Shown here in pieces: positions 11,757 to 21,679 of a DNA stretch of 64,000 bases; within the stretch, counting starts at the first letter, position 1; every line of letters starts with the position of its first letter. The stretch spans positions 447,501 to 511,500 of the forward strand of contig NW_027185502.1 of assembly GCF_040183065.1 (NCBI RefSeq), given 5' to 3'. A model generated the notes under the pieces. The model did no database searches, was not told the DNA's origin, and saw only the letters and a program-made list of their open reading frames with translations. Made by a program: the position numbers and the translations under genes. The stretch comes from Periplaneta americana (lineage: Eukaryota > Arthropoda > Insecta > Blattodea > Blattidae).

Positions 11757-12100
11757 CACCATTCCTACCAGTGCATCCTTCTGTTGACAGTTTCTTCTTA
11801 GCCCTTGACCCAGGCAATTCCTTTTTATCATCCTGATCATTTTCAGCATCACACTTTCTTCACCCTGTCTTTCCAACACAGCATCATTTCTTATTCTGTC
11901 TGTCTGTTTCCCACCATCCGTTCTTCTCCATATCTACATTTCAAATGACTCTGGTCTCTTCTCTTCACTTCGTCGCAATGTCTATGTTTCCTCCTTATAC
12001 ATTGTCACACTCCACACAAAGCAATTCACTAGTCTCTCCATTAGTAGTTTTTCTAGAGTTCCGCAGAATGCTCTTTTTCCCTATTAAATGTTTATTGTTA
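11757..12100 (-). mobile_element. Non-LTR C-terminal tail fragment (family II)
   Basis: This matches the reverse complement of the family II tails at 1248-1740 and 23252-23690. The plus-strand words 'CTTGACCCAGGCAATTCC', 'CTGATCATTTTCAGCATCA', 'TTCTTCACCC' and 'CTCTTCACTTCGTCGCAATG' all have near-identical counterparts there. Its low-coordinate end is cut inside the protein tail, exactly where minisatellite block 1 stops. Confidence 0.75.
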
Positions 12101-12415
12101 TTATAAATGCAACTAATGGTTTAAGAAAAAGGATTTGCTCTCCTAGAGGACTGTGTAACTCTGTTGACTAAATCTTTTGCATGCATTTATATTAAATCAA
12201 CTTGTACTCTATTTAGTTAGACATATTACACTTTGTAATATGTACAGTATTATTACTCTTCTCTACTTTAGGATATATTTTATTGTAATTATATATATTT
12301 TGAAAATTAAAAAAAAGGAAAGAACAATAGGCGAGGTAAGGTCGGCTAGAGGGGAGGAGGAGGCCGAAATAGGAGTAATAATACTGTACAGTTTAAATAA
12401 TATTGCCTGTTAGAT

Positions 12416-12471
<56 letters not shown>

Positions 12472-12487
12472 TAATAATAATAATATT
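12416..12487. repeat. (AAT)n microsatellite
   Basis: More than 20 AAT triplets with one TTAATAAT break. Confidence 0.95.
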
Positions 12488-12599
12488 TTTTTTGAGAACG
12501 GCCTGGGAATGCGATGAAAATTGTCAGGGAATGTTGGTTGAAGAAGGTATTAATTCTGTAGGTAGCCTACCCTGCATTACTGTAAATCCTAATATTCTT

Positions 12600-13060
12600 C
12601 ACAGTCCGTCAGAAGTATTCGCTGTCCTCTAAAATTATTCAGACTTCTTCCCTATTACTCGTAATTCGTAATTATCCGTCACCCATTATAATTATAATTA
12701 TTTTATTTTATTCATTGTAGTCATCCTCTATTACTCGTCATGGTAGGTCATCGTCATCAGACATTATACGTCACCATAGTTCGTCATCCAACATTATTCA
12801 TTATCATAGGTTGTCTGCCACAATTCATCGTAAGTTATCCACCACAATTCTTCGTCCTCGTAACTCGTCAATATTGGTCGTCAATCACCATTCATCAGTC
12901 ATGCTCCATTATTCGTCGTACTGGATCATCGTATCATATAATTCGTCTGTAATCCTCCATTAACCGTCATAATACATCATCAATCTTAACTCGTCATAAT
13001 CATCCTCCTCGTCGTCATAGCCCATCATCAATCACAGTTTATTTTTGTCAGCCTTTATTA
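12600..13060 (+). repeat. Degenerate CGTCAT-rich tandem tract
   Basis: Words such as ATTACTCGTCAT, GGTCATCGTCATCAG, AGTTCGTCATCC, ATTCGTCGTA, AACTCGTCAATATTGG and AACTCGTCATAATC recur every ~12-30 bp. This gives an irregular, heavily diverged array built from CGTCAT and CATTAT-like units. It has no coding frame worth keeping. It may be an aged microsatellite or minisatellite. Confidence 0.7.
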
Positions 13061-13074
13061 AGCGTCATTTCAAA

Positions 13075-13215
13075 TTGTTGTTTAGCCAACAGTCCTAAAA
13101 CAGACCTGAACCTCATAATTCATTACTCATGAGGCAATTAAGCCAAGAGATAATGGGGTAGAATGGCAAGTTCATTTCCCCTTCCATTGCATACATCGCT
13201 GATTAGTTAGATATT
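13075..13215 (-). repeat. Dispersed repeat, inverted copy of 32990-33145
   Basis: The reverse complement contains GCGATGTATGCAATGGA, CTACCCCATTATCTC, TTGGCTTAATTGCCTCATGA, GAGGTTCAGGTCTG and GGCTAAACAAC, in the same order as the plus strand at 32990-33145. It is probably the 3' end of a non-LTR family, but no protein is readable. Confidence 0.75.
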
Positions 13216-13234
13216 ACACTGATCAGACTATTAT

Positions 13235-13331
13235 TTTTTAGTAGGTTATTTTACGACGCTTTATCAACTTCTTAGGTTATTTAGCGTCTGAATGAGATGA
13301 AGGTGATAATGCCGGTGAAATGAGTCAGGGG
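13235..13331 (-). mobile_element. SINE-A copy 1, 3' portion
   Basis: The 3' body of a tRNA-derived SINE in minus orientation (GGTTATTTTACGACGCTTTATC, then GATAATGCCGG). It is preceded by the 11 bp word CAGACTATTAT (13224-13234) and a T-run, which is the SINE's A tail seen on this strand. It stops at GTCAGGGG (13324-13331), where a hAT-like element begins. Its 5' portion resumes at 15037. Confidence 0.9.
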
Positions 13332-13792
13332 CAGAGACCTGCAAGAGAGCGAGCGCGGGATATCGTTATCAGTCCAGGAAGGCACTGACTCAATGAATAG
13401 CGATCATATACGAATAGTTCCGATAAATCACGAAGTAAGGCAACACACCGAGCGATCGGGTCTGAGGACGAGCGCTCGGTGTTCATGAGTGCTCTTCCTG
13501 TAGCAGTAGGTGAATTGTAGGCCTGTCTGATAGTACGTTTCATCAAAACGAATGTTGAAGATGATTCAATAGTATCGACGTCGATCTCAAGCAGAGGCTC
13601 GGACACCGTCTCTGTTGATGGTAAAAGATTACAAGACACGATGTCAAAAGTATATGCCGAAAATAAAGTTAAATCAGCAGAGTCAGAGTAGTGGAAGAAA
13701 AGGGAAAGCAGTTACCTACTAGCTCTGCTTGGACTAAATTCGGAGAAGTAAGCGATAAGAATACCTTAAAGTACATAGGATTGTCCACACCT

Positions 13793-14030
13793 GTGGAGTA
13801 ACGGTCAGCGTGAAACCAGGTGGCCCGGGTTCGAATCCCGGTCGGGGCAAGTTACCTGGTTAACGTTTTTTCCGGGGTTTTCCCTCAACCCAATACGAGC
13901 AAATGCTGGGTAACTTTCGGTGCTGGACCCCAGACTCATTTCACCGGCATTATCACCTTCATTTCATTCAGACGCTAAATAACCTCAGATGTTGACAAAG
14001 CGTCGTAAAATAACCTACTAAAATAAAAAT
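13793..14030 (+). mobile_element. SINE-A copy 2 (inside the hAT-like element)
   Basis: A nearly complete tRNA-derived SINE. The head GTCCACACCTGTGGAGTAAC has an A-box-like TGGAGTAACGG, and a B box lies in GGGTTCGAATCCCG. The body follows (GTTTTTTCCGGGGTTTTCCC, GGGTAACTTTCGGTGCTGG, CCGGCATTATCACC) and the 3' end GCGTCGTAAAATAACC is followed by an A-rich tail. I found no convincing target duplication. It may be an old insertion or an inherited part of the host hAT family. Confidence 0.9.
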
Positions 14031-14883
14031 ATTCCCAAGTTAATGAGTAAAGTTCATATTACGTCCGAGATGAAACAAAATATATCGCTACTAATTTATT
14101 ATTTGCATTTCATACTTCGATAGACATTTTTAGTTATCACTTATTAAATGTAATTTCTCGGTTTTATATACATTTTATAGTAATATAACCAAACATTTCA
14201 TTTGCATTTACAATATTATCACGATTAAATTTGTGTCTCAGTTTGTTTTTGAAGTTAATTGTTAAACTGAGTAGGAATGAAATATATTTATACAGAAAAT
14301 CATTTCAGGCTGTTTCAATCTAAACAAAGAAAAATGTGTAATTAATTAAATTTCCACTAAAATATATAATTGTTGAAAACAATCGAATGATTTCTACGAT
14401 TATTCCATTGTAGGATTAAATCATTCGAATGCATGAATGAATTGTTCAATAACATTGCAGTATGTTGATTAGTCATTCTATACGTAGGCCTATAGCCTGA
14501 GAGCAGCGCTCTTTTTTCTTATCGCCATGTAGGTCAGGTGTTTAATTTAATAAAGATCAGGGTCAGATACTGGGGCTGTTAGAAGAGTCAGTACGCTACA
14601 ACCACACAGAACATTCGAAGCTTATCATTCTATTTTTGCGTCATATGATTCTGAACTCGAAGCTCTTATCATTATCTTAAAATGGAACATATTCTGTTAT
14701 GCGAGTACATATTTTGTGTAACTTCATACGGCTTGTTGTGGTGGTAAGCAAAATCAATGAATAATCAAGTGATATTGTGAATATTTCAATTATTTCGAAT
14801 GGTTTTGATAATCATACGAATTCATTCGATTTTTACCAATACTGCACTACGTAGTACTGTAGCATACTGCTTCGCGTACAGTG

Positions 14884-14995
14884 GTTGAAGCGAGCGCTCG
14901 TTCCGACAGGGGAGCGATCCCCCGGGCGAGCTCGAGCGAGCGCAGGCCAAACCCGAGCTCGAGCGATTACACACGAAGTGCATTCGGTAAAACCG
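14884..14995. promoter_or_regulatory. Sub-terminal CGAGCG/CGCTCG cluster of the hAT-like element
   Basis: Dense hexamers (GAGCGCTCG, GCGAGCTCGAGCGAGCG, GAGCTCGAGCG) near the right end of the 1,705 bp element mirror GAGCGATCGG and GAGCGCTCGG near its left end (13449-13480). Such repeated hexamers are typical transposase-binding arrays in hAT elements. The binding role is inferred. Confidence 0.5.
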
Positions 14996-15036
14996 ATCTC
15001 AGATATCGTTAAGCATCGCTCTCTTGCAGGTCTCTG

Positions 15037-15202
15037 GTCAGGGGTCCAGCACCGAAAGTTACCCAGCATTTCCTCATATTGTGTTGAGGGAAAACCCCGG
15101 AAAAAACCTCAACCAAGTAAATTGCCCCGACCGGGAATCGAACCCGGGCCACATGGTTTCGCGGCCAGCGCGTCGCTGACCGTTACTCCACAGATGTGGA
15201 CT
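15037..15202 (-). mobile_element. SINE-A copy 1, 5' portion
   Basis: This continues the SINE interrupted at 13331. It starts with the duplicated GTCAGGGG, then TCCAGCACCGAAAGTTACCC, ending with the tRNA-derived head (CGGGAATCGAACCCGGGCC, CGCTGACCGTTACTCCACA). It is followed at 15203-15213 by CAGACTATTAT, identical to 13224-13234. This proves that the two halves are one SINE insertion with an 11 bp target duplication. Confidence 0.92.
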
Positions 15203-15329
15203 CAGACTATTATGAGACACAATTAATATAATTCTTCATATTTCGTTAGTATCCTCTGAAATCAGTTTTTCGTCCGCATACCCAAGGTAAATAACATAAA
15301 AGGACGTCCAGCTCAATTTACGAATTGCA

Positions 15330-18300
15330 TTCAGCGTTTAGGGGTGGTACTTTTTTTGTATTCAGCGTACAGCGATTTCAACGGTATCTTTTTTTTCGTA
15401 TTCAGCGTACAGCTATTTCAACGATATCTCTTCTTTTCGTATTCTGCGTACCGCTAATTCCACTATTTCTTTTCGTATTCAGTGTACAGCGATATCTCTG
15501 AGATTTCTACGGTGTTTTTTTTTTTTTTGTTTCTGTATTCAGCGTATGGCTATTGCAACGATTTCTATTTTTTTTCGTATTCAGCGTACCACTATTTCAA
15601 CTATTTTTTTCTTATTCAGTGAACAGCGATTTCTCTTTTTTTCGTATTCAACGTACAGTTATTTCAACGATTTCTCTTGTTTATTGTATTCAACGTACAG
15701 TTATTTCAACTATTTTTTTCCTATTCAGCGTGCAGCGATTTCAATGAATTCTCTTTTTTCGTATTCAGCGTACAGCGATTTCAACGAATCCTCTTTCTTT
15801 CGTATTCAACGTACAGCTATTTCAACCATACATTTTTGTATTCAGAGTAGAGCGATTTCAAGGATAATTTTTTTTTTTCCGTATTCAACGTATAGAGTCT
15901 TCAAATATTTCTATTTTTTTTTTTTCGTATTGAGCGTACAGCAATTTCAACGATTTCTCTTTTTTTCGTATTCAGTGTACAGCGACTTCAGCGATTTTTT
16001 TCGTGTTCAGCGTACAAATATTTCAACGTTTTTTCCGTATTCATCGTACATCTATTTCAATGAATTTTTCTCCTATTCAGCGTATAGCAATTTCAACGAT
16101 TTTTTTCGTATTCAGCGTACTGCGATTTCAACGATTTTTTTCCGTATTCTGCGTACAGCTATTTCAACGATTTTCTTTCATATTCAGCGTACAGCTATTT
16201 CAACGATTTCTCTTTTTCTCTTATTTGGCGTACAGCGATTTCAACGATTTCTCATTTTTTCATATTCAGCGTGCAGAGATTTCAAAGATTTCATTTTTTT
16301 CGTATTCAGCGTACAGCGGTTTCAAAGTTTTATTATTTTTTTTTCGTATTCAGCGTACAGCGATTTGAACAATTTGTATTTTTTTCGTATTCAGTGTACA
16401 GATATTTCAACGATTTCCCTTTTTTTCGTATTAGCGAAGAGCGATTTCGACGATTTCTCTTTTTTCGTATTCAGCGTAAAGCGATTTCAATGATTTCTCT
16501 ATTTTTCCTATTCAACGTACAGCGATTGCAACGATTTCTCTTTTTTTCTTATTCAACGTACAGCGATTTCAAAGATTTCTCTTTTTTTATGATCACCGCA
16601 CAGCGATTTCAACGATTTCTCTTTTTCTCTCATTCAACGTACAGCGATTTCAACGAATTCTCTTTCTTCATGTTCACCGCACAGCCATTTCAACGATTTC
16701 TCTTTTTTTCCTATTCAACGTACAGCGATTTCAAAGAATTCTCTTTTTTTCCTTATTCAGCGTACACCGATTTCAACGATTTCTCTTATTTTCGTATTCA
16801 ACGAACAGCGTTTTCAAAGATTTCTCTTTTTTCGTATTCTGCGTACAGCGATTTCAACGATTTTTTTTCGGTATTCAGCGCATATCTATTTCGACGATTT
16901 TCTTTCGTATTCAGCCTACAGCGATATGAACGATTTCTCTTTTTTTCGTATTCAGCTTACAACGATTTGAACGATTTCTCTCTTTTTCCTATTCATCGTA
17001 CAGCGATTTCATCGATTTATCTTTTTTTCATATTCTAAGTACAGCGATTATAACGATTTCTCTTTTTAAGTGTTCATCGCACAGCGATTTCAAAGATTTG
17101 CCTTTTTTCGCATTTAGTGTAGCACGATTTCAACGATTTTTTTCGTATTCAGCGTACTGCGTTTTCAACGATTTTTTTTCGTATTCAGCGTACAGCGATT
17201 TCAACGATTTTTTTGCGTATTCTGCGTACAACTATTTCAACGATTTTGTTTCATATTCAGCGTACAGCCTATTTCAACGATTTCTCTTTTTTTTCTTATT
17301 TGGCGTACAGCGATTTCAACGATTTCTCTTTTTTTCATATTCAGCGTGCAGAGATTTAAAAGATTTTATTTTTTCCGTATTCAGCGTACAGCGATTACAA
17401 CCTTTTCTCTTTTTTCGTATTCATCGTACAGCGATTTCAACAATTTGTTTTTTTTTTTCGCATTCAGTGTACAAATATTTCAACGATTTCTCTTTTTTCG
17501 TAATAGCGTAGAAGGATTTCGACGATTTCTCTTTTTTTCGTATTCAGCGTAAAGTGATTTCAAAGATTTCTCTATTTTTCGTATTGAAGGTACTGCGATT
17601 TGTCTTTGTTTCGTATTCAACGTACAGCGATTTCAACGATTTCTCTTTTTTTATGATCACCGCACAGTGATATCAACGATTTCTCTTTTTTTCTTATTCA
17701 ACGTACAGCGATTTCAACGAATTCTCTTTCCTCATGTTCACCGCAAAGAGATTTCAACGATTTCTCTTTTTTTCGTATTCAACGTACAGCGATTTCAACG
17801 ATTTCTCTTTTTTCATGTTCACCGCAAAGTGATTTGAACGAATTTTCTTTTTTTCCGTATTCAGCGTACAGCGATTTCAACGAATTCTCTTTTTTTCTTA
17901 TTCAGCGTACAGAGATTTCAACGATTTCTCTTTTTTTCGTATTCAACGAACAGCGTTTTCAAAGACTTCCCTTTTTTCGTATTCTGCGTACAGCGATTTC
18001 AAAGATATTTTTTCGGTATTCAGCGCATATCTATTTCAACGATTTTCTTTCGTATTCAGCATACAGTGATTTGAACGATTTGTTTTTTTTTTTCGTATTC
18101 AGCTTACAACGATTTCAACGATTTCTCTCTTTTTCCTATTCATCGTAGAGCGAATTCATCGGATTCTCTTTTTTTCATATTCTACGTACAGCGATTATAA
18201 CGATTTCTCTTTTTAAGTGTTCATCGCACAGCGATTTCAAAGATTAGTCTTTTTTTCGTATTTAGCGTAGCGCGATTTCAACGATTTCTCTTTTTTTCCT

Positions 18301-19792
18301 ATTTGCGCTAGCGATTTCAACGATTTCCCTTTTTTTCGTATTCTACGCACAGTGATTTTAACGATTTCTCCTTTTTTCTTATTCAGAGTACAGCGATTTC
18401 AACAATTTCTCTTTTTTTCGTATTCAACGTACAGCGATTTCAACAATTTCTCTTTTTTTCGTATTCAACGTACAGCGATTTCAACGACTTCTCTTTTTCT
18501 TATTCAACGTACAGCGATTTCAACGATTTCCTTTATTTTGGGTTCAGCGCACAGCGATTTCTTTTTTTTTCGTATTCAGTGTACAGCGATTTCAAAGTTT
18601 TCTCTTTTTTTCGTATTCAACGTAGAGCGATTTCAGCGGTTTACCTTATTTCGTGTTTAGCGATTTGAACGGTTTCTATTTTTTCGTGTACGGCGTACAG
18701 AGATTTCAACAATTTCTCTTTTTTTCGTATTCAGGGTACAGCGATTTCTATTTTTTTCCTATTCAATGTAATGCGATTTGAACGATTTCCCTTTTTTTCT
18801 CATTCAACGTAGAGTGATTTCAACGATTTCTCTTTTTTTCGTATTCGCTATATAGCGATTTCAACGATTTCTCATTATTCGTATACAACGTACAGCCATT
18901 TCAACGATTTCTGTTTTTTAGTATTCAGTGTACAGCGATTTCAACGATTTCTCTTTTTTCTTAATCAACGTATAGCGATTCAACGATTTCTCTTTTTTCT
19001 TATTCAACTTATAGCGATTTCAACGTTTTCTCTTTTTTTCTTATTCAGCGTACAGCGATTTCAACGATTTTTCTTTTTTCATATTTAACGTACAGCGATT
19101 TCAACGATTTCTCTTTTTTTCGTATTCAACTTACAGCGATTTCAACGATTTGTCTATTTTTCGTATAAAACGTACAGCGATTTCAAAGATTTCTCTTTTT
19201 TCATGTTCACCGCACAGCGATAACAACGATTTCTTATTTTTTTCGTATTCAGCGTACAGCGATTTCAACGATTTTCTTTCATATTCAGCTTACAGCTATT
19301 TCAACGAATTCTCTTTTTTTCTTTTTTGGCGTACAGCGATTTCAACGATTTCTCTTTTTTTTTCATATTCAGCGTGCAGAGATTTCAAAGATTTCATTTT
19401 TTTCGTATTCAGCGTACAGCGATTTCAACCTTTTCTCTTTTTTCGTATTCAGCGTATAGCGATTTCAACGATTTGTCTATTTTTCGTATGTAGTGTACAA
19501 ATATTTCAACGAAATCTCTATTTTTCGTATTAGCGTAGAGCGATTTCGACGATTTCTCTTTTTTTCTTATTCGACATAAAGCGATTTCAACGATTTCTCT
19601 ATTTTTCGTATTCAAGGTACAGCGATTGCAACGATTTGTCTTTGTTTCGTATTCAACGTACAGTGATTTCAATGATTTCTCTTTCTTTATGATCACCGCG
19701 CAGTGATATCAACGATTTCTCTCTTTTTCTTATTCAACGTACAGCGATTTCAACGAATTCTCTTTCATGTTCACAGCAATGCGATTTCAAAA
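15330..19792 (+). repeat. ~41 bp minisatellite, block 2
   Basis: The same unit as block 1, about 110 copies, all in the same orientation. Higher-order structure is visible. The marker GCATATCTATTTC followed by a unit with CATCGTACAGCG/CATCGTAGAGCG and then AAGTGTTCATCGCACAGC appears near 16880-17095 and again near 18020-18240 (about 1.14 kb). The marker GGCGTACAGCGATTTC..GCGTGCAGAGATTT appears near 16227, 17303 and 19327. Long open frames (for example 15546-16493, 315 codons) are by-products of the stop-poor unit. The array ends abruptly at ~19792 against a decayed DUF7869-type gene fragment. Confidence 0.95.
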
Positions 19793-19804
19793 CAGACTCA
19801 GTCC

Positions 19805-20180
19805 CGTGATGTGAAAAGGTATCGAGACTTACGCCATACAAAATGTAAGGAAGTACTTGAGACTGTTATGATGCACGTTTTCCACACAGTGAAACAACAG
19901 TAATTTCAGTTGATCTTCAGCAAGTGTTTCTAGTTCCAAACCTTACCCACAGCAACATGTTTTATAGCAGACAGCTCAATTGTTATGATTTAGGCTTACA
20001 TGTTGCAGATCCTCATGATCGTGTTATGTGTATGTGGGATGAGAGCATTGCCTCTCGTGGGACTAATGAAGTTGCATCATGCTTATTGAAATTAATAAAT
20101 GGAGGGTATTTGAACAAGAGAAAATTAGTCAATTAGTCTGATAATTGTGCAGGTCAAAACAAAAATCGCGTAATGACTTT
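19805..20180 (+). pseudogene. DUF7869-type protein fragment (N-side part)
   Basis: Across one frameshift and a stop the plus strand reads RDVKRYRDLRH, then VDLQQVFLVPNLTHSNMFY, LNCYDLGLHV, MWDESIASRGTNEVASCLL and SDNCAGQNKNRVMTFLIMFL. 'DNCxGQNKN' and the 'RGSNEVxSC' type of block are landmarks of a family widespread in insects and often counted as transposon-derived. A TAG stands just before SDNC. The fragment is bounded on the left by the minisatellite and on the right by a non-LTR tail, beyond which coding similarity resumes. Confidence 0.65.
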
Positions 20181-20194
20181 CCTTATTATGTTTT

Positions 20195-20520
20195 TGGTAC
20201 ATCATGACAGAAACACGGACATTACAACGAAGTGGAGAGAAGCTAATAGAAGCATTTCAAATGTGGATATGGAGAAGGATGGAGCATGTGAAATGGACAG
20301 AGTAAGAAACGAAGCTGTGTTGGAAAGACTGCATGAAAAAAGAATGATGCTGAAACTGATCAGAGAGAGGAAAAGGAATTGGCTGGGTCATTGGTTGAGA
20401 AGAAGATATCAGATGATACACAACATTAAGATATATGAATCATATATGGAGACAAAGAGGAAGGCAGAAAATAGGAAAGACTGGAGAATGCTGGGCTTGC
20501 AGTGAAAGACCTGCCCTTGA
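20195..20520 (+). mobile_element. Non-LTR C-terminal tail (family II)
   Basis: It reads NEAVLERLHEKRMMLKLIRE, KRNWLGHWLRRRYQMIH and TKRKAENRKDWRMLGLQ, ending with GTGAAAGACCTGCCC as in the copy at 23252. It separates two parts of a DUF7869-type fragment and probably inserted into it. Confidence 0.75.
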
Positions 20521-20985
20521 CCTGCGACCGTGATTTTGGTCTTACTGAGATGAGAAAGAGAGTCTGCAAGGCATGCATTCCAAGAGATTTGCATTATGTT
20601 GTGGAAACTGCTCGACATCTTCAATGTCATGGAGATTGAATCTGATGATTTCTTCGATCTGAAATATGCTGCAGATTCTGTCATTACGACCTCAAAATGT
20701 GAGATCTCAAAATTAAATATGATTCATGTAACCAAATAGTTACCAGGAAAGCTTCTTACCAAGCAAACTCACAGAAACCTAAAGTGGAAGGTGATGAACA
20801 TTATGAGGACAGGAAAACTTCCTACTAAGATAAGAGACACTTTTCTGCATGTATTCCCACAACCTATGTTACCAGTTGCTAAAATAGCAGATCTGAAAAA
20901 CATGATATCGTTTCTACCAGACTATGCAAAGGTTCTTTTTATGAAGAACTTTGCAGAAACTGAGTATTGGAACAGTAATCCTGAA
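20520..20985 (+). pseudogene. DUF7869-type protein fragment (C-side part)
   Basis: Broken frames continue the type of protein seen at 19805-20180: KACIPRDLHYVVETARHL, then HRNLKWKVMNIMRTGKLPTK, then FLPDYAKVLFMKNFAETEY. Stops and at least one frameshift interrupt it. Membership rests on position and general style more than on a motif, so confidence is modest. Confidence 0.45.
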
Positions 20986-20987
20986 AC

Positions 20988-21403
20988 TATAGTCCCGTCG
21001 CTCTAATTTCCGGCAGCCAATCGCGTTGCAGGTCAGCTACATTTAAACGTGTGCATCTTGTAATTCACTGATGAAGATGCTATTCATTTCTTAAAGCTCG
21101 ATAAATACTTAATATAATCGCCCGCCATTTTGGCTCTTTCGTTGGCGTTCGCAGAAAGCACACAAAGACATTATATGCCACTCAATTATTTGCTCAATTA
21201 CAGTGCGTTTGATTTATTATCATAGGAGCTACGACATGATAATGTTTAACGGTGTGGCAAATAGATTCCTCGTATGGTAGCTCGGCAATGAAAGAACAAA
21301 AATGGCGAACGATACTACCTACCTAGACTTTATAGAGCTTTCACTTCCTAAGACGTAAGCAAAGAGGAGGAGTCACACCGGGAATAACAGCATCGCGACT
21401 ATA
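20988..21403. mobile_element. 416 bp TIR element (MITE)
   Basis: The left end TATAGTCCCGTCGCTCTAAT and the reverse complement of the right end, TATAGTCGCGATGCTGTTAT, match with a few mismatches over ~26 bp (continuing to CCGG on both sides). There is no coding capacity. The terminal TATA makes a TA-type target duplication plausible (Tc1/mariner-like), but the exact boundary is uncertain. Confidence 0.65.
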
Positions 21404-21589
21404 TAATAAGACTTTTTTTTTTAGTCTACAGATCTTATATTATCACGCCTTTGTGATGTACAGTTGTCAAAAAAAAAAAGTAGCCGCACTCGCGAACAGC
21501 GAATATTTTCAAAGGCCACTTCGGGTCGCGGTGATGTTACACGATGCATGTGCTTGTACAAGCAGTTCTGGAACTATGAAAGTGTTCCA

Positions 21590-21655
21590 TATCTGCGCCT
21601 CGTAGACCAGCGGTAGAGTGCTTGTTTAATGATTCAAAGGTTATGGGTTTGGGCC
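21590..21655 (+). repeat. tRNA-like sequence (possible SINE head)
   Basis: GCCTCGTAGACCAGCGGTAGAGTGC resembles an acceptor plus D-arm/A-box region. It is followed ~30 bp later by GGTTATGGGTTTGGGCC in B-box position. It lacks a convincing cloverleaf and the B box is poor, so it is not called as a tRNA gene. Confidence 0.4.
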
Positions 21656-21679
21656 TTCTTCAAGTTTTCATTTTATTTT

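Larger units (their letters stand above)
13332..15036. mobile_element. Non-autonomous hAT-like DNA transposon (1,705 bp)
   Basis: Both ends carry a perfect 21 bp inverted repeat (CAGAGACCTGCAAGAGAG...; 13332-13352 and 15016-15036). The CAGAG/CTCTG termini are hAT-like. The element is flanked by identical 8 bp copies of GTCAGGGG (13324-13331 and 15037-15044), the target-duplication length of hAT. The interrupted target is a SINE whose halves join seamlessly once the element and one 8-mer are removed. Sub-terminal regions are rich in CGAGCG/CGCTCG hexamers, as in hAT transposase-binding regions. No transposase is recognised. A minus-strand frame of 104 codons at 13325-13639 has no family I know. 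An internal SINE-A copy lies at 13793-14030. Confidence 0.9.

Noticed and set aside
13325-13639. 104-codon minus-strand frame at the left end of the hAT-like element
   Set aside because: It runs through the terminal repeat into the SINE and matches no transposase motif I know.
15546-16493. A 315-codon open frame, and several others of 100-250 codons, in the minisatellite
   Set aside because: The translation is just the 41 bp unit read through successive phases. Equivalent frames exist on both strands and in other phases, so no gene is implied.
8503-19792. CRISPR-like array
   Set aside because: Units are contiguous with no unique spacers, the context is a eukaryotic genome, and no cas-like genes are present.
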